Assembly (NCBI RefSeq): GCF_006539165.1
Contig: NZ_BJMM01000009.1
Coordinates: forward strand, 124,001 to 188,000
Direction of reading: 5' to 3'
Length of the DNA stretch: 64,000 nucleotides
Source: Streptomyces cacaoi
Lineage (GTDB): Bacteria > Actinomycetota > Actinomycetes > Streptomycetales > Streptomycetaceae
The first letter of the stretch is position 1. Every line of letters starts with the position of its first letter. A program made the position numbers and the translations under genes. Of this stretch, positions 24,253-31,931 are shown one piece after another. The notes under the pieces are model-generated. The model did not search any database. It saw nothing but the letters and a program-made list of their open reading frames with translations, and was not told the origin of the DNA.

Positions 24253-24282
24253 AGCATGGCAGCGCGGGCTGCTGAACGTCAA
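24253..24282 (-). promoter_or_regulatory. Promoter of the leader peptide/ssu transporter
   Basis: -35 TTGACG (24277-24282), 18-bp spacer, -10 CATGCT (24253-24258), then 8 nt to the leader GTG. GGAATA occurs twice on this strand just upstream (about 24305 and 24340), resembling one arm of the Rrf2-type site at 26747. Confidence 0.55.
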
Positions 24283-24405
24283 CGCCGCTGCCCCCTTTTC
24301 TCATATTCCGGATGCCGCCGGAGTCCGCTCGTGTATTCCGTACCGAACCGGAAAGCGCGGCCCCGCGAGCGGGCCCGGAGAAAAGGGGGCCGGGTCTGCG
24401 TCGTG

Positions 24406-25782
24406 TCATGGCGACCGCCTCGTCGCGCACAGGCCGGGGCGGCCGGTCTCGCGCAGATAGTGGCCGCCGATGTGGCGCAGCCCGGGGGCCGAGCGGCGGT
24501 GTGCGGTGAGGGTCCGTGCGTTGCGCCAGAACCGGTCCAGGCCCGGCGCCTCGGCCAGTTCCAGCACCCGCGCGGTGGCCTCCAGTGCGGTCCGGCTGGT
24601 GAACTCCTCGGCCGCGCAGACCTGGACGGCGACGTCGAACTGCTCGTCCACGCCGAGCGCGGCGCCCGCCGTCAGCGCGTCGGCCGCGGCGTCCGTCGCC
24701 CGCTCGACGACCGCCGCCGCGGTGTGCGCGGAGGCGGCGAGTTCCCCGTAGGCGACCAGCAGGTCCGGATCGCCGCCCGCCGCCCAGCCCTCCGCGCCGG
24801 TCCCGGCGGCCCCGCGGCTGACATCGCGCGCCTCGGCCAGCGCGCCCTCGACGGTGCCGAGCGCCACATGGGCCAGCGCGAGCCGCAGCACGGGGGAGGC
24901 GAGCGCGGTGGACGGTGCCGTCGACTCCTCGTCGTCCGGAGCGGTGCCCAGCACCTCCCGGGGCGTGAGCGCCACCCGTTCGAAGTCGACGGTGCCGGCG
25001 CCCGCGACGCGCTGACCCAGCCGCTCCCAGACGGGTTCGACCGCGACCCCGGCCCTGTCCCGTGGCACCCGGACGACCAGGACGTCGCCGCTGCCGGTGC
25101 AAACGGCGTCGACCAGCAGCTGGTCGGCGACGGCGGCGCCCGCGCGGACGGCCCGCCGCCCGTCGAGCAGATAGCCGGAGCCGTCCGGGGTGAGCGTCAG
25201 ATCGTCGGGGCGGGCGCCGTCCGTCACGGTGCGCAACTCGCCCGCCCACAACCACTGGCGGCTCGCCGCCGTCCGCTCCAGCTGCGTCGCCCGGTGCCGT
25301 GTGCCGAAGAACCGGCCGCTGCGGGCGAGCACGTGGTGGCGCGCGAGCAGCTCCCCGAGGGAGCTGTCGGCGGCGGCGATCTCCCGGACGACGGCGCAGC
25401 CGGTGCGCCAGTCGGTGCCGTACGGGCCGCACGGCGGCCCGAGCCGGCCGGGCAGCCCCGCCTCGCGTATCCGCTCGGCCTCCTCGGCCGGCGGTTTGCC
25501 GTCCCGGTCCCTGGCCACCGCGTCGGACGCCAGATCGTCCGCCAACTCCTGGGCGACGCGCAGCAGTTCACGGGCTTCCTGGTCGCCTCGGCGGGCCCGG
25601 GACGCCCGGGCACGGGAGGGGGCGGACGGGCCGGAGGGAGCGGCGGCCCCGGAGAGGCCAGGCCGGACGGAGGACTCGAAGGGCTCGAAGGGCTCGGAGG
25701 GCCGGGAGGGCTCGGAGGGCTCGGGCGGCCCGGGGGTCCGGTGGGGCGCCCGGGGTGCGGGGTGGTTCCCGTGCCGGTTCAC
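24406..25782 (-). CDS. Acyl-CoA-dehydrogenase-fold flavin monooxygenase, SfnB/DszC-like
   Basis: 458 residues. The first about 65 are Pro/Glu/Ser-rich low complexity (PSEPSRPSEPFEPFES). The acyl-CoA dehydrogenase fold follows from about 70: AAADSSLGELLARHHVLARSG, RQWLWAGELRTVTD, GYLLDGRR, LRLALAHVALGTVEGALAEA and GGHYLRETGRP near the end. The catalytic Glu of true dehydrogenases is not evident. This is the group of FMNH2-dependent SfnB/DszC-type enzymes of sulfur acquisition, consistent with the surrounding genes. The reductant could come from SsuE. GTG 25782 overlaps the TGA of the TauE/SafE permease gene (GTGA), so the two are translationally coupled. Confidence 0.75.
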   Translation of the reverse strand: MNRHGNHPAPRAPHRTPGPPEPSEPSRPSEPFEPFESSVRPGLSGAAAPSGPSAPSRARASRARRGDQEARELLRVAQELADDLASDAVARDRDGKPPAEEAERIREAGLPGRLGPPCGPYGTDWRTGCAVVREIAAADSSLGELLARHHVLARSGRFFGTRHRATQLERTAASRQWLWAGELRTVTDGARPDDLTLTPDGSGYLLDGRRAVRAGAAVADQLLVDAVCTGSGDVLVVRVPRDRAGVAVEPVWERLGQRVAGAGTVDFERVALTPREVLGTAPDDEESTAPSTALASPVLRLALAHVALGTVEGALAEARDVSRGAAGTGAEGWAAGGDPDLLVAYGELAASAHTAAAVVERATDAAADALTAGAALGVDEQFDVAVQVCAAEEFTSRTALEATARVLELAEAPGLDRFWRNARTLTAHRRSAPGLRHIGGHYLRETGRPGLCATRRSP

Positions 25783-26726
25783 GCGGTCGGGGTCCGGGGA
25801 GCGGAGGGTGCGGGGGCCGCCTCGCTCACCGGTGTGTCGCCCTGCTCCGGCGCGGGGGCGTTCCGGGTGCGCCGGTGCTCCCTGAACGAGTGACCGAGCG
25901 CCGCCGCCCACAGCACATAGACGAGGGCGTAGACGGTCCACTGGACGCCGTCCCCTGCCCCGACCCAGTCGCTGCGCAGCAGTGTGCGGACGTTGGTGAG
26001 GACGATGAGCCCGCCCACGGCCGAGCCCAGCAGCCGGGGCGGCACATGGCGCACCAGCCAGGCGGCGAGCGGCGCGGCGACGAGCCCGCCCGCCAGCAGC
26101 GCGAGGACCCAGGCCGCGTCGACGCCCTCGGAGCCGAGCCCGACGAGGAACCCCGCGCTCGCGGCGAGCGCGACGAGGAACTCGCTGGTGTCGATCGAGC
26201 CGATGACCTTCCGCGGCTCCAGCCGTCCGCTGGCCAGGATGGCCGGGGTGCCCACCGGGCCCCAGCCGCCTCCGCCGGTGGCGTCCAGAAAGCCGGCCAC
26301 GATGCCCAGCGGGCCGAGGAACCGCTTGCGCAGCGGCTTGCCGAGATTGCCCGTCGGCAGGCCGAGCAGGGTGAAGCGGCCGAGCACGTAGAGGCCGAGG
26401 CCGAGCAGGATGACGGACATGGCGGGCTCGGCCAGCTCCGTGGACAGGCCCGACAGCACGGTGGCGCCGACGAACGCGCCCACGGCGCCGGGCACTCCGA
26501 TCTTCGCGACGACGCGCCAGTCCACGTTGCCGAACCGCCAGTGCGCCGCACCGGACACCAGCGTCGTGCCGATCTCGGCCAGGTGCACGGTGGCGGACGC
26601 GGCGGCCGGGTTGGTGCCGACGGCCAGCAGGAGCGTGGTGGAGGTGACGCCGTAGGCCATGCCCAGGCTCCCGTCCACGAGTTGGGCACCGAGCCCGGCA
26701 AGTGCCAACAGGATCAGCGTTCTCAC
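25779..26726 (-). CDS. TauE/SafE (TSUP) family sulfite/organosulfur permease
   Basis: About 315 residues with eight likely membrane helices. TSUP marks: GLGAQLVDGSLGMAYGVTST in helix 1 and the internal repeat GFLDATGGGGWGPVGTPAIL, both with the family's conserved Gly/Pro pattern. Members export sulfite or sulfoacetate or import sulfur anions. Here it sits directly after an Rrf2-type operator and is coupled to the SfnB-like gene, so a role in removing sulfite made by SsuD/TauD is plausible. GTG 26726 is favoured because GAGG lies 6 bp upstream; GTG 26732 is the alternative. Confidence 0.85.
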   Translation of the reverse strand: MRTLILLALAGLGAQLVDGSLGMAYGVTSTTLLLAVGTNPAAASATVHLAEIGTTLVSGAAHWRFGNVDWRVVAKIGVPGAVGAFVGATVLSGLSTELAEPAMSVILLGLGLYVLGRFTLLGLPTGNLGKPLRKRFLGPLGIVAGFLDATGGGGWGPVGTPAILASGRLEPRKVIGSIDTSEFLVALAASAGFLVGLGSEGVDAAWVLALLAGGLVAAPLAAWLVRHVPPRLLGSAVGGLIVLTNVRTLLRSDWVGAGDGVQWTVYALVYVLWAAALGHSFREHRRTRNAPAPEQGDTPVSEAAPAPSAPRTPTA

Positions 26727-26746
26727 GGCCACCTCACTGAAACCCT

Positions 26747-26775
26747 AGTATTCCTACTGGTTAGGTAGGGATATT
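26747..26775. promoter_or_regulatory. Extended palindrome, likely Rrf2-regulator operator
   Basis: AGTATTCCTAC-TGGTTAG-GTAGGGATATT: 11-bp arms with 9 matches around a 7-bp spacer. It lies 21-49 bp upstream of the permease start and 275 bp from the Rrf2 gene. It is strikingly AT-rich against its surroundings. CymR/IscR-type Rrf2 proteins bind palindromes of this size. The rest of the 323-bp gap (26727-27049) holds the 26-bp repeats at its far end and short CAGCCCGT triplets at about 26855. Confidence 0.6.
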
Positions 26776-26960
26776 GGTGCCGTGTGGACGCCTGCGGCAA
26801 GGGTGTGTCCGGATCGCGGACGGAAACGTCTCTCCATCCGGGACGTCGCAGGTCAGCCCGTCAGCCCGTCAGCCCGTCGCGCGGGCAGGGTGTCGCTCGT
26901 CGGGCCGCTCCGGGCTGTTCGGGCCGCCGCACCGGGGCCGTCGCCCAAGGTGTGACCCCG

Positions 26961-27064
26961 GTGCGGCCGTTCGAGGAGTGGTCCGGGTGCGGACGTTCAA
27001 GGGGCGGCCCGGGTGCGGCCGTTCGAGGAGCGGTCCGGGTGCGGGCGGTTCAGGGGTTGGTCCA
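26961..27064. repeat. 26-bp tandem repeat, four units, running into the Rrf2 gene end
   Basis: Units begin GTGCGG at 26961, 26987, 27013 and 27039, exactly 26 bp apart. The first and third are nearly identical (GTGCGGCCGTTCGAGGAG). The last unit overlaps the 3' end of the Rrf2 gene (27050), including its stop codon. Confidence 0.75.
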
Positions 27065-27508
27065 GGCGGCCGGGTTCTCGGTGAGGGAGCACACACCGCT
27101 CGGCAGCCGCCCGGAGGCGACATCGGCCAGCGACACCCCTTCGAGGATCTCCCGGACGTTCGCCCGCAGTGCGATCCACAGCGGCAGCAGCGACTCCGCC
27201 GCACCGCTGTAGGACAGCTCGGGAGGGCGCACACCCCGCACGGACACCAGCGGGCCGTCGACCGCGCGCACCACATCGGCGATGCTGATCCGCTCCGGTG
27301 CGCGGGCGAGCCGGTACCCGCCGTTGATCCCGCGCTGGCTGACGATCAGGCCGCCGCGCCGCATGTCGTTGAGGATGCCTTCGAGGAACTTGTGCGGGAT
27401 CTCCTGTGCCTGGGCGAGCGCTTCCGCCTTGACCGGTTCGGCCTTCCCGGCCGCTGTGAGCTGCAACGCGGCACGTACCGCGTAGTCCGCCCTGGCTGAG
27501 ATCCGCAT
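27050..27508 (-). CDS. Rrf2-family transcriptional regulator, probable sulfur regulator
   Basis: 152 residues. A winged helix lies at 1-75: MRISARADYAVRAALQL, IPHKFLEGILNDMRRGGLI and VSQRGINGGYRLAR are the Rrf2 signature. The three-Cys [Fe-S] motif of IscR/NsrR is missing (only one Cys, near the end), placing it with the cluster-free CymR-like branch that follows cysteine status. It heads the sulfur cluster, all on the same strand. No ribosome site precedes ATG 27508, but GATAAT lies 6 bp upstream, fitting a leaderless autoregulated transcript. The nearby GTACGGGATAAT partly resembles the operator arm at 26765. Confidence 0.85.
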   Translation of the reverse strand: MRISARADYAVRAALQLTAAGKAEPVKAEALAQAQEIPHKFLEGILNDMRRGGLIVSQRGINGGYRLARAPERISIADVVRAVDGPLVSVRGVRPPELSYSGAAESLLPLWIALRANVREILEGVSLADVASGRLPSGVCSLTENPAAWTNP

Positions 27509-27587
27509 ACCGGCATTATCCCGTACGGCACGTCGGCGCCCAGGGGCAGGGGAGTCGCGCAGGGGGCGGCGAGGGGCGAGCCCGGCG

Positions 27588-28265
27588 TCAGGTGGGCCCG
27601 TCGGCGGGGTGGTCCCCGGTGGTGCCGTCGTGGCCCAGCAGCCGGACGAACGCGCGGAACGCCGCCGGCATGTCCACCGCTTCCGGATCGAGCAGCCACT
27701 GGTACTGGAGGCCGTCCATGACCGCGACCAGCAGCGGGGCCGTCTCCTGCGGGGTGAGCCCCGACGGCAGCCGCTCGCCGAACTCGGCCCGCAGTGTGGC
27801 GGCGAGGCTCTCCCGGACGGCGGCCGCGCGCCGGGTGAAGTAGTCCCGCGCGGGATGCCGCGCGGTCACGCTCTCGCCCAGCAGGGCGGAGAACGCCTGG
27901 ACGATGCCGGGCCGCATCGCGTTGTACTCGACCAGCGAGGCGTACAGATCCAGCCGCCACGGCTGTGCGCCACGGGCCCGCGGGCCGCCGGTGTCCCACT
28001 CGTCCCGGGCCTCCAGCGTGGCGATCAACAGCGCCTCCTTGGTGGGGAAGTGGTGCAGCAGCCCCTGCTGGGTGATGCCGACCCGCTCGGCCACCGCGGC
28101 CAGCGAGGCGCCCCGGTAGCCGCGCTCGGCGATCACCTCCAGCGCGGCCTGCACGATCCGGGCCCGCCGGTCCTCCCCGCGCGCGGCACGCGCCGCGCCC
28201 TGCCGTGCCGTCCGCCGCACCCCGGTGTCCGGCGTGTGCCGCGCCCCCGGCCGCTTCCCAGTCAC
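27588..28265 (-). CDS. TetR-family transcriptional regulator
   Basis: 225 residues. The TetR helix-turn-helix lies at about 35-80 (RARIVQAALEVIAERGYRGA, SLAAVAERVGITQQGLLHHF, then PTKEALL). The C-terminal helical ligand domain extends to about 220 (GIVQAFSALLGESV, MDGLQYQWLLDP). It is divergent from the GH3 beta-glucosidase and most likely represses it in response to a glycoside. GTG 28265 is chosen over TTG 28313 because TAGGCT (28273-28278 on this strand) lies exactly 7 bp upstream, the leaderless arrangement. Confidence 0.85.
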   Translation of the reverse strand: MTGKRPGARHTPDTGVRRTARQGAARAARGEDRRARIVQAALEVIAERGYRGASLAAVAERVGITQQGLLHHFPTKEALLIATLEARDEWDTGGPRARGAQPWRLDLYASLVEYNAMRPGIVQAFSALLGESVTARHPARDYFTRRAAAVRESLAATLRAEFGERLPSGLTPQETAPLLVAVMDGLQYQWLLDPEAVDMPAAFRAFVRLLGHDGTTGDHPADGPT

Positions 28266-28272
28266 GGCGACG

Positions 28273-28390
28273 AGCCTAGCCGAGCCCTCCGGCCGTAGGT
28301 AACGAAAGCGCAACTCTCCCTACTGTGCGACAGGTTGACGGCGGCAGGATGGGGCGCGCCACGATCCGCCCCGCTCGCCCCCAGGAGGCA
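28273..28390. promoter_or_regulatory. Divergent promoter region, TetR regulator and beta-glucosidase
   Basis: Minus strand: leaderless -10 TAGGCT at 28273-28278. GTAACGAAAGCGCAACT at about 28298-28314 is AT-richer than its surroundings and a plausible operator for the TetR protein, although only its GCGC core is symmetric. Plus strand: ribosome site CAGGAGGCAGGCC before ATG 28395. Confidence 0.4.
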
Positions 28391-28394
28391 GGCC

Positions 28395-30863
28395 ATGACG
28401 ATCGACGAGACGGTCGTCGAGAACGCGCTCGCGCGGCTCGACCTCGACGCCAGAACCCGGCTGCTCGCGGGCAACGACATGTGGTCGCTGCCCGCCGAAC
28501 CCCGCATCGGACTGCGCGCACTGGTCATGTCGGACGGGCCGGTGGGCGTGCGCGGCGTGCGCTGGAGCGCGGACGATCCCTCCGTCGCGCTGCCCAGCCC
28601 CACGGCGCTCGCCGCCGCCTGGGACCCCCGGCTGGCCCGCCGCGCCGGGCATCTGCTGGCCCAGGAGGCCCGCCGCAAGGGCGTCGACGTGCTGCTCGCG
28701 CCGACGGTCAATCTGCACCGCTCCCCGCTCGGCGGGCGGCACTTCGAGTGCTACTCCGAGGACCCGCTGCTCACCGGCGCCATCGGCACCGGCTATGTGA
28801 CCGGGGTGCAGGAAGGCGGGGTCGGCACCACCGTCAAGCACTTCGTCGCCAACGACGCCGAGACCGAGCGCTTCACCGTCGACAACCTGGTGTCCGAGCG
28901 GGCGCTGCGCGAGCTGTATCTCGCGCCGTTCGAGGCGATCGTCCGCGACGCCCGCCCCTGGGGTGTGATGGCCGCCTACAACGCGGTCAACGGGCCGACG
29001 ATGACCGAGCACCGGCAGCTGCTGCGCGACGTGCTGCGCGGTGCGTGGGGCTTCGACGGCTTCGTGGTGTCCGACTGGATGGCCGCCCGCTCCACCACGG
29101 GCGCGCTCGCCGGCGGGCTCGATGTGGCCATGCCCGGGCCGCGCACCGTCTACGGCGCGGCGCTCGCCGCGGCCGTGCGCGCGGGCGAGGCCGACGCGGA
29201 CGAGGTCGCCGAGGCCGTGCGCGCCGTGCTGCGGCTGGCCGCACGGGTCGGCGCGCTCGACGGGACGGGCCCGGCCGTCGCACCCGAAGCGCTTCCGCCG
29301 ACCGTCGACGGTGCCGCGCTGGCCCGGGAGATCGGCCACCGCTCGGCCGTGCTGCTCCGCAACGAGAACGGTGTGCTGCCCCTGGACCGGCCCGGCAGCG
29401 GGGAGGCCGGCGCCGTCGCGCTCCTCGGTGCCGCCGCGCGGGACGCCCGGGTGCTCGGCGGCGGCTCGGCCCAGGTCTTCCCCGCCCATGTCGTCTCCCC
29501 GCTCGACGGGCTGCGCGCCGCCCTCCCCGACGGCGCCCTGCGCTACGCCGTCGGCGCCCACCCCAGCGACGAACTCGCCGCCGCCGAGGCCGGGTTCACG
29601 CTCGGCGCCGTCTGCCGCGACCGCGACGGACACGTCCTCGGCCGCACCCCGCTGCCCAGCGGCGCCGTCCAGTGGCACGGGACGGACCTGCCCGACGGGG
29701 TGACCCGCGAGCAGCTGCACACCGTGGAGATCACCGGCACCTTCACCCCGCGGGAGAGCGGGCAGCACAGCTTCGGCACCCGCGGCGTGGGCGCCTTCCG
29801 GCTGACCGTCGCCGGACGGACGCTCTTCGACGGCGACCAACGGCCCGACGGCGGCGATGTGTTCGAGGCGGTCTTCGGTACGCCCGTCGAGCACGGCCGC
29901 CTCGAACTGACCGCGGGCGAACCCGTCGAGGTGTCGCTCGTGCACACCGTGCCCGACACCAGCGCGCTGCCCGTCGACGCCACCGTCCTCGCCCTCGTCC
30001 ACCGCGAGCCGCGCCGCCCCGCCGAGGAACTCCTCGCCGAGGCGGAGGCGGCGGCGCGGGCCGCCCGGACGGCCGTCGTCGTGGTCTCCACCACCGAACG
30101 GGTCGAGAGCGAGGGCTTCGACCGTGCCGACCTGCGGCTCCCCGGCCGTCAGGACGAACTCGTGCACCGCGTCGCGGCGGCCAACCCCCGCACGGTCGTC
30201 GTCGTCAACTCCGGCTCGCCCGTGGAGATGCCGTGGGCCGACGAGGTCGCCGCCGTCCTGCTCACCTGGTTCCCCGGCCAGGAGGCGGGGGCAGCCCTCG
30301 CGGACGTGCTGCTCGGCGACGAGGAGCCCGGCGGCCGGCTGCCCACCACCTGGCCGGCCCGGCTGGCGGACGCACCCGTCACCCGCGTCACCCCCGCCGA
30401 CGGCCGACTCCCCTACGAGGAAGGCGTGTTCATCGGCTACCGGGCCTGGCAGCGGTCCGGCGCGACGCCCGCCTACTGCTTCGGGCACGGCCTCGGCTAC
30501 ACGGACTGGGAGTACGAGACCCTCGACTGGCAGCCGTCCGACGCCGAGGCGGAGCTGGGCACCGCCACCGTGCGGGTGCGCAACCGCGGGGCGCGGGCGG
30601 GTCGCGAGGTGGTGCAGCTCTATCTCGCCGCGCCCGCCGACGACACGGTGGAGCGGCCCCGCCGGGTGCTGGCCGGATTCGCGGAGGTCCGGGTGCCGGC
30701 CGGGGGTTCGGCGGAGGTGGCCGTCGCCGTGCCGCGCCGGGCCGTCTGCGTCTGGGACACCGCGCGGCAGGACTGGCGTGCGGTGCCCGGTGCGTACACC
30801 GTCGAGGCGGGGCGCTCCGTCGACGACCTGCGGTTGCGTGCGGAGGCCGTCGTCGCCGGGTGA
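28395..30863 (+). CDS. bglX-like: GH3 beta-glucosidase with PA14 insert
   Basis: 822 residues, no signal peptide, so intracellular. N-terminal GH3 barrel about 35-260 with MSDGPVGVR, VKHFVANDAE and the nucleophile Asp at about 226 in FVVSDWMAA. GH3_C sandwich (AVLLRNENGVLPLDR, then from about 560 VVVVSTTERVESEGFDRADL). PA14 domain inserted at about 420-520 (GTFTPRESGQHSFGTRGVGA). Fibronectin-III-like C-terminus about 710-800. This is the architecture of intracellular beta-glucosidases that hydrolyse cellobiose or plant glucosides. It lacks an adjacent sugar ABC transporter. ATG 28395 follows AGGAGG. Controlled in all likelihood by the divergent TetR gene. Confidence 0.92.
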   Translation: MTIDETVVENALARLDLDARTRLLAGNDMWSLPAEPRIGLRALVMSDGPVGVRGVRWSADDPSVALPSPTALAAAWDPRLARRAGHLLAQEARRKGVDVLLAPTVNLHRSPLGGRHFECYSEDPLLTGAIGTGYVTGVQEGGVGTTVKHFVANDAETERFTVDNLVSERALRELYLAPFEAIVRDARPWGVMAAYNAVNGPTMTEHRQLLRDVLRGAWGFDGFVVSDWMAARSTTGALAGGLDVAMPGPRTVYGAALAAAVRAGEADADEVAEAVRAVLRLAARVGALDGTGPAVAPEALPPTVDGAALAREIGHRSAVLLRNENGVLPLDRPGSGEAGAVALLGAAARDARVLGGGSAQVFPAHVVSPLDGLRAALPDGALRYAVGAHPSDELAAAEAGFTLGAVCRDRDGHVLGRTPLPSGAVQWHGTDLPDGVTREQLHTVEITGTFTPRESGQHSFGTRGVGAFRLTVAGRTLFDGDQRPDGGDVFEAVFGTPVEHGRLELTAGEPVEVSLVHTVPDTSALPVDATVLALVHREPRRPAEELLAEAEAAARAARTAVVVVSTTERVESEGFDRADLRLPGRQDELVHRVAAANPRTVVVVNSGSPVEMPWADEVAAVLLTWFPGQEAGAALADVLLGDEEPGGRLPTTWPARLADAPVTRVTPADGRLPYEEGVFIGYRAWQRSGATPAYCFGHGLGYTDWEYETLDWQPSDAEAELGTATVRVRNRGARAGREVVQLYLAAPADDTVERPRRVLAGFAEVRVPAGGSAEVAVAVPRRAVCVWDTARQDWRAVPGAYTVEAGRSVDDLRLRAEAVVAG

Positions 30864-30964
30864 CTCCTGCCCCGGCCGCCCCTTCCCGGATTCCGCGTCG
30901 GCGACGGTGACCGCCGGCCCTCGCGGACGGGGTGCTCCGGCGCGCAGCGGCGACGGGAGGAGAC

Positions 30965-30989
30965 CGGGGTGCGGACGGGGCGCACCCCG
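30965..30989 (+). terminator. 9-bp hairpin downstream of the beta-glucosidase
   Basis: CGGGGTGCG-GACGGGG-CGCACCCCG, perfect 9-bp stem with a 7-nt loop, about 100 bp past the stop codon. Likely a factor-independent transcription end without a U-tract. Confidence 0.5.
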
Positions 30990-31002
30990 ACGGGCGTCAG
31001 GG

Positions 31003-31030
31003 CCGTGCCCCGACGAAAGTCAGGGCACGG
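31003..31030. other. Strong RNA-like hairpin with GAAA tetraloop before the ornithine-lipid operon
   Basis: CCGTGCCC-C-GAC-GAAA-GTC-A-GGGCACGG: an 8-bp stem, one C-A mismatch, a 3-bp stem and a GNRA (GAAA) loop. It lies 128 bp upstream of the OlsB-like start. It could be a structured leader or part of a double terminator with the preceding hairpin. Farther on, GGGCCCTTGGTCC at about 31034-31046 is a near-palindrome. Confidence 0.45.
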
Positions 31031-31157
31031 ACGGGCCCTTGGTCCACTGCCCCCGCCCACGGGCCGTTCCTAGGTTGTCGGGAGACGGCGCGGGCCCCGG
31101 GATGCCGGGACGCCACCGCGCCGGCCGACCCGTCCCGACGCCGGAAGAGGCACCGCC

Positions 31158-31931
31158 ATGCTCACCGCACCCACGGCCGCCACGGTCACCGCCACCACCG
31201 ACTCCTACACCGTCTCCGTCGCCGTCACCGAGGAGGAGGTGCACGCCGCCCAGCGCCTGCGCTACCGCGTCTTCGGCGAGGAGCGCGGCGCCTCGCTCAC
31301 GGTCTCACCGGACGGGCGGGACACCGACGAGTTCGACGCCGTCATGGACCATCTGATCGTCACCGAGCGCACCGGCGGCGAGGTGGTGGGCACCTACCGG
31401 CTGCTGCCTCCCGGACGCACCGGAAAGCTGTTCTCGGAGACGGAGTTCGACCTGCGGACGCTGCCGGCCGAGGTGCGCGCCACGATGGTCGAGGCCGGGC
31501 GGGCCTGTGTGCACCCCGCCCACCGCTCGGGTGCGGCGATCAACCTGATGTGGGCTGCGCTGGCCCGCTACGTCCTGCTGTCCGGGCACCGCTACCTGGC
31601 CGGCTGCGCCTCGGTACCGCTGACACCGGACGAACAGGCCGCGGCGAACGCCTGGTTGCTCGGGACGACGAGACACCAGTCCCCGCCGGAGCTACGGGTG
31701 CGCCCGCTCGACCCGTGGGTGCCCGCGCAGGCCCTCGACGCCCGGCCGGACCCGGCGTCGCTGCCGCCGCTGCTGCGCGGCTATCTGCGGGTGGGCGCCT
31801 GGCTGTGCGGGGCACCGCAGCACGAACGGGCCTTCGGCGACGCCGACTTCTTCGTCCTCCTCGACACGGAGCGGATGAACCCGCGCTACCGCCGCTACTT
31901 CCTCGGGGACGCGCTCGGGGCCGGTGCGTGA
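31158..31931 (+). CDS. olsB-like: Ornithine N-acyltransferase-like GNAT (OlsB family)
   Basis: 257 residues, the usual OlsB size. Acyltransf/GNAT fold with RLRYRVFGEERGA at about 33-45, DEFDAVMDHLIV, GTYRLLPPGRTGKLFSETEF and EAGRACVHPAHRSGAAINLMWAAL; these are the OlsB (acyl-homoserine-lactone-synthase-like) landmarks. OlsB moves a 3-hydroxyacyl chain from acyl-ACP to the alpha-amino group of ornithine, giving lyso-ornithine lipid. The stop codon overlaps the GTG of the OlsA-like gene (GTGA). ATG 31158 follows GGAAGAGGCACC. Confidence 0.8.
   Translation: MLTAPTAATVTATTDSYTVSVAVTEEEVHAAQRLRYRVFGEERGASLTVSPDGRDTDEFDAVMDHLIVTERTGGEVVGTYRLLPPGRTGKLFSETEFDLRTLPAEVRATMVEAGRACVHPAHRSGAAINLMWAALARYVLLSGHRYLAGCASVPLTPDEQAAANAWLLGTTRHQSPPELRVRPLDPWVPAQALDARPDPASLPPLLRGYLRVGAWLCGAPQHERAFGDADFFVLLDTERMNPRYRRYFLGDALGAGA

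Noticed and set aside
24406..25782. An ordinary fatty-acid acyl-CoA dehydrogenase
   Set aside because: The location inside the sulfur cluster, coupling to a TSUP permease and lack of an obvious catalytic Glu favour an SfnB/DszC-type flavoenzyme.
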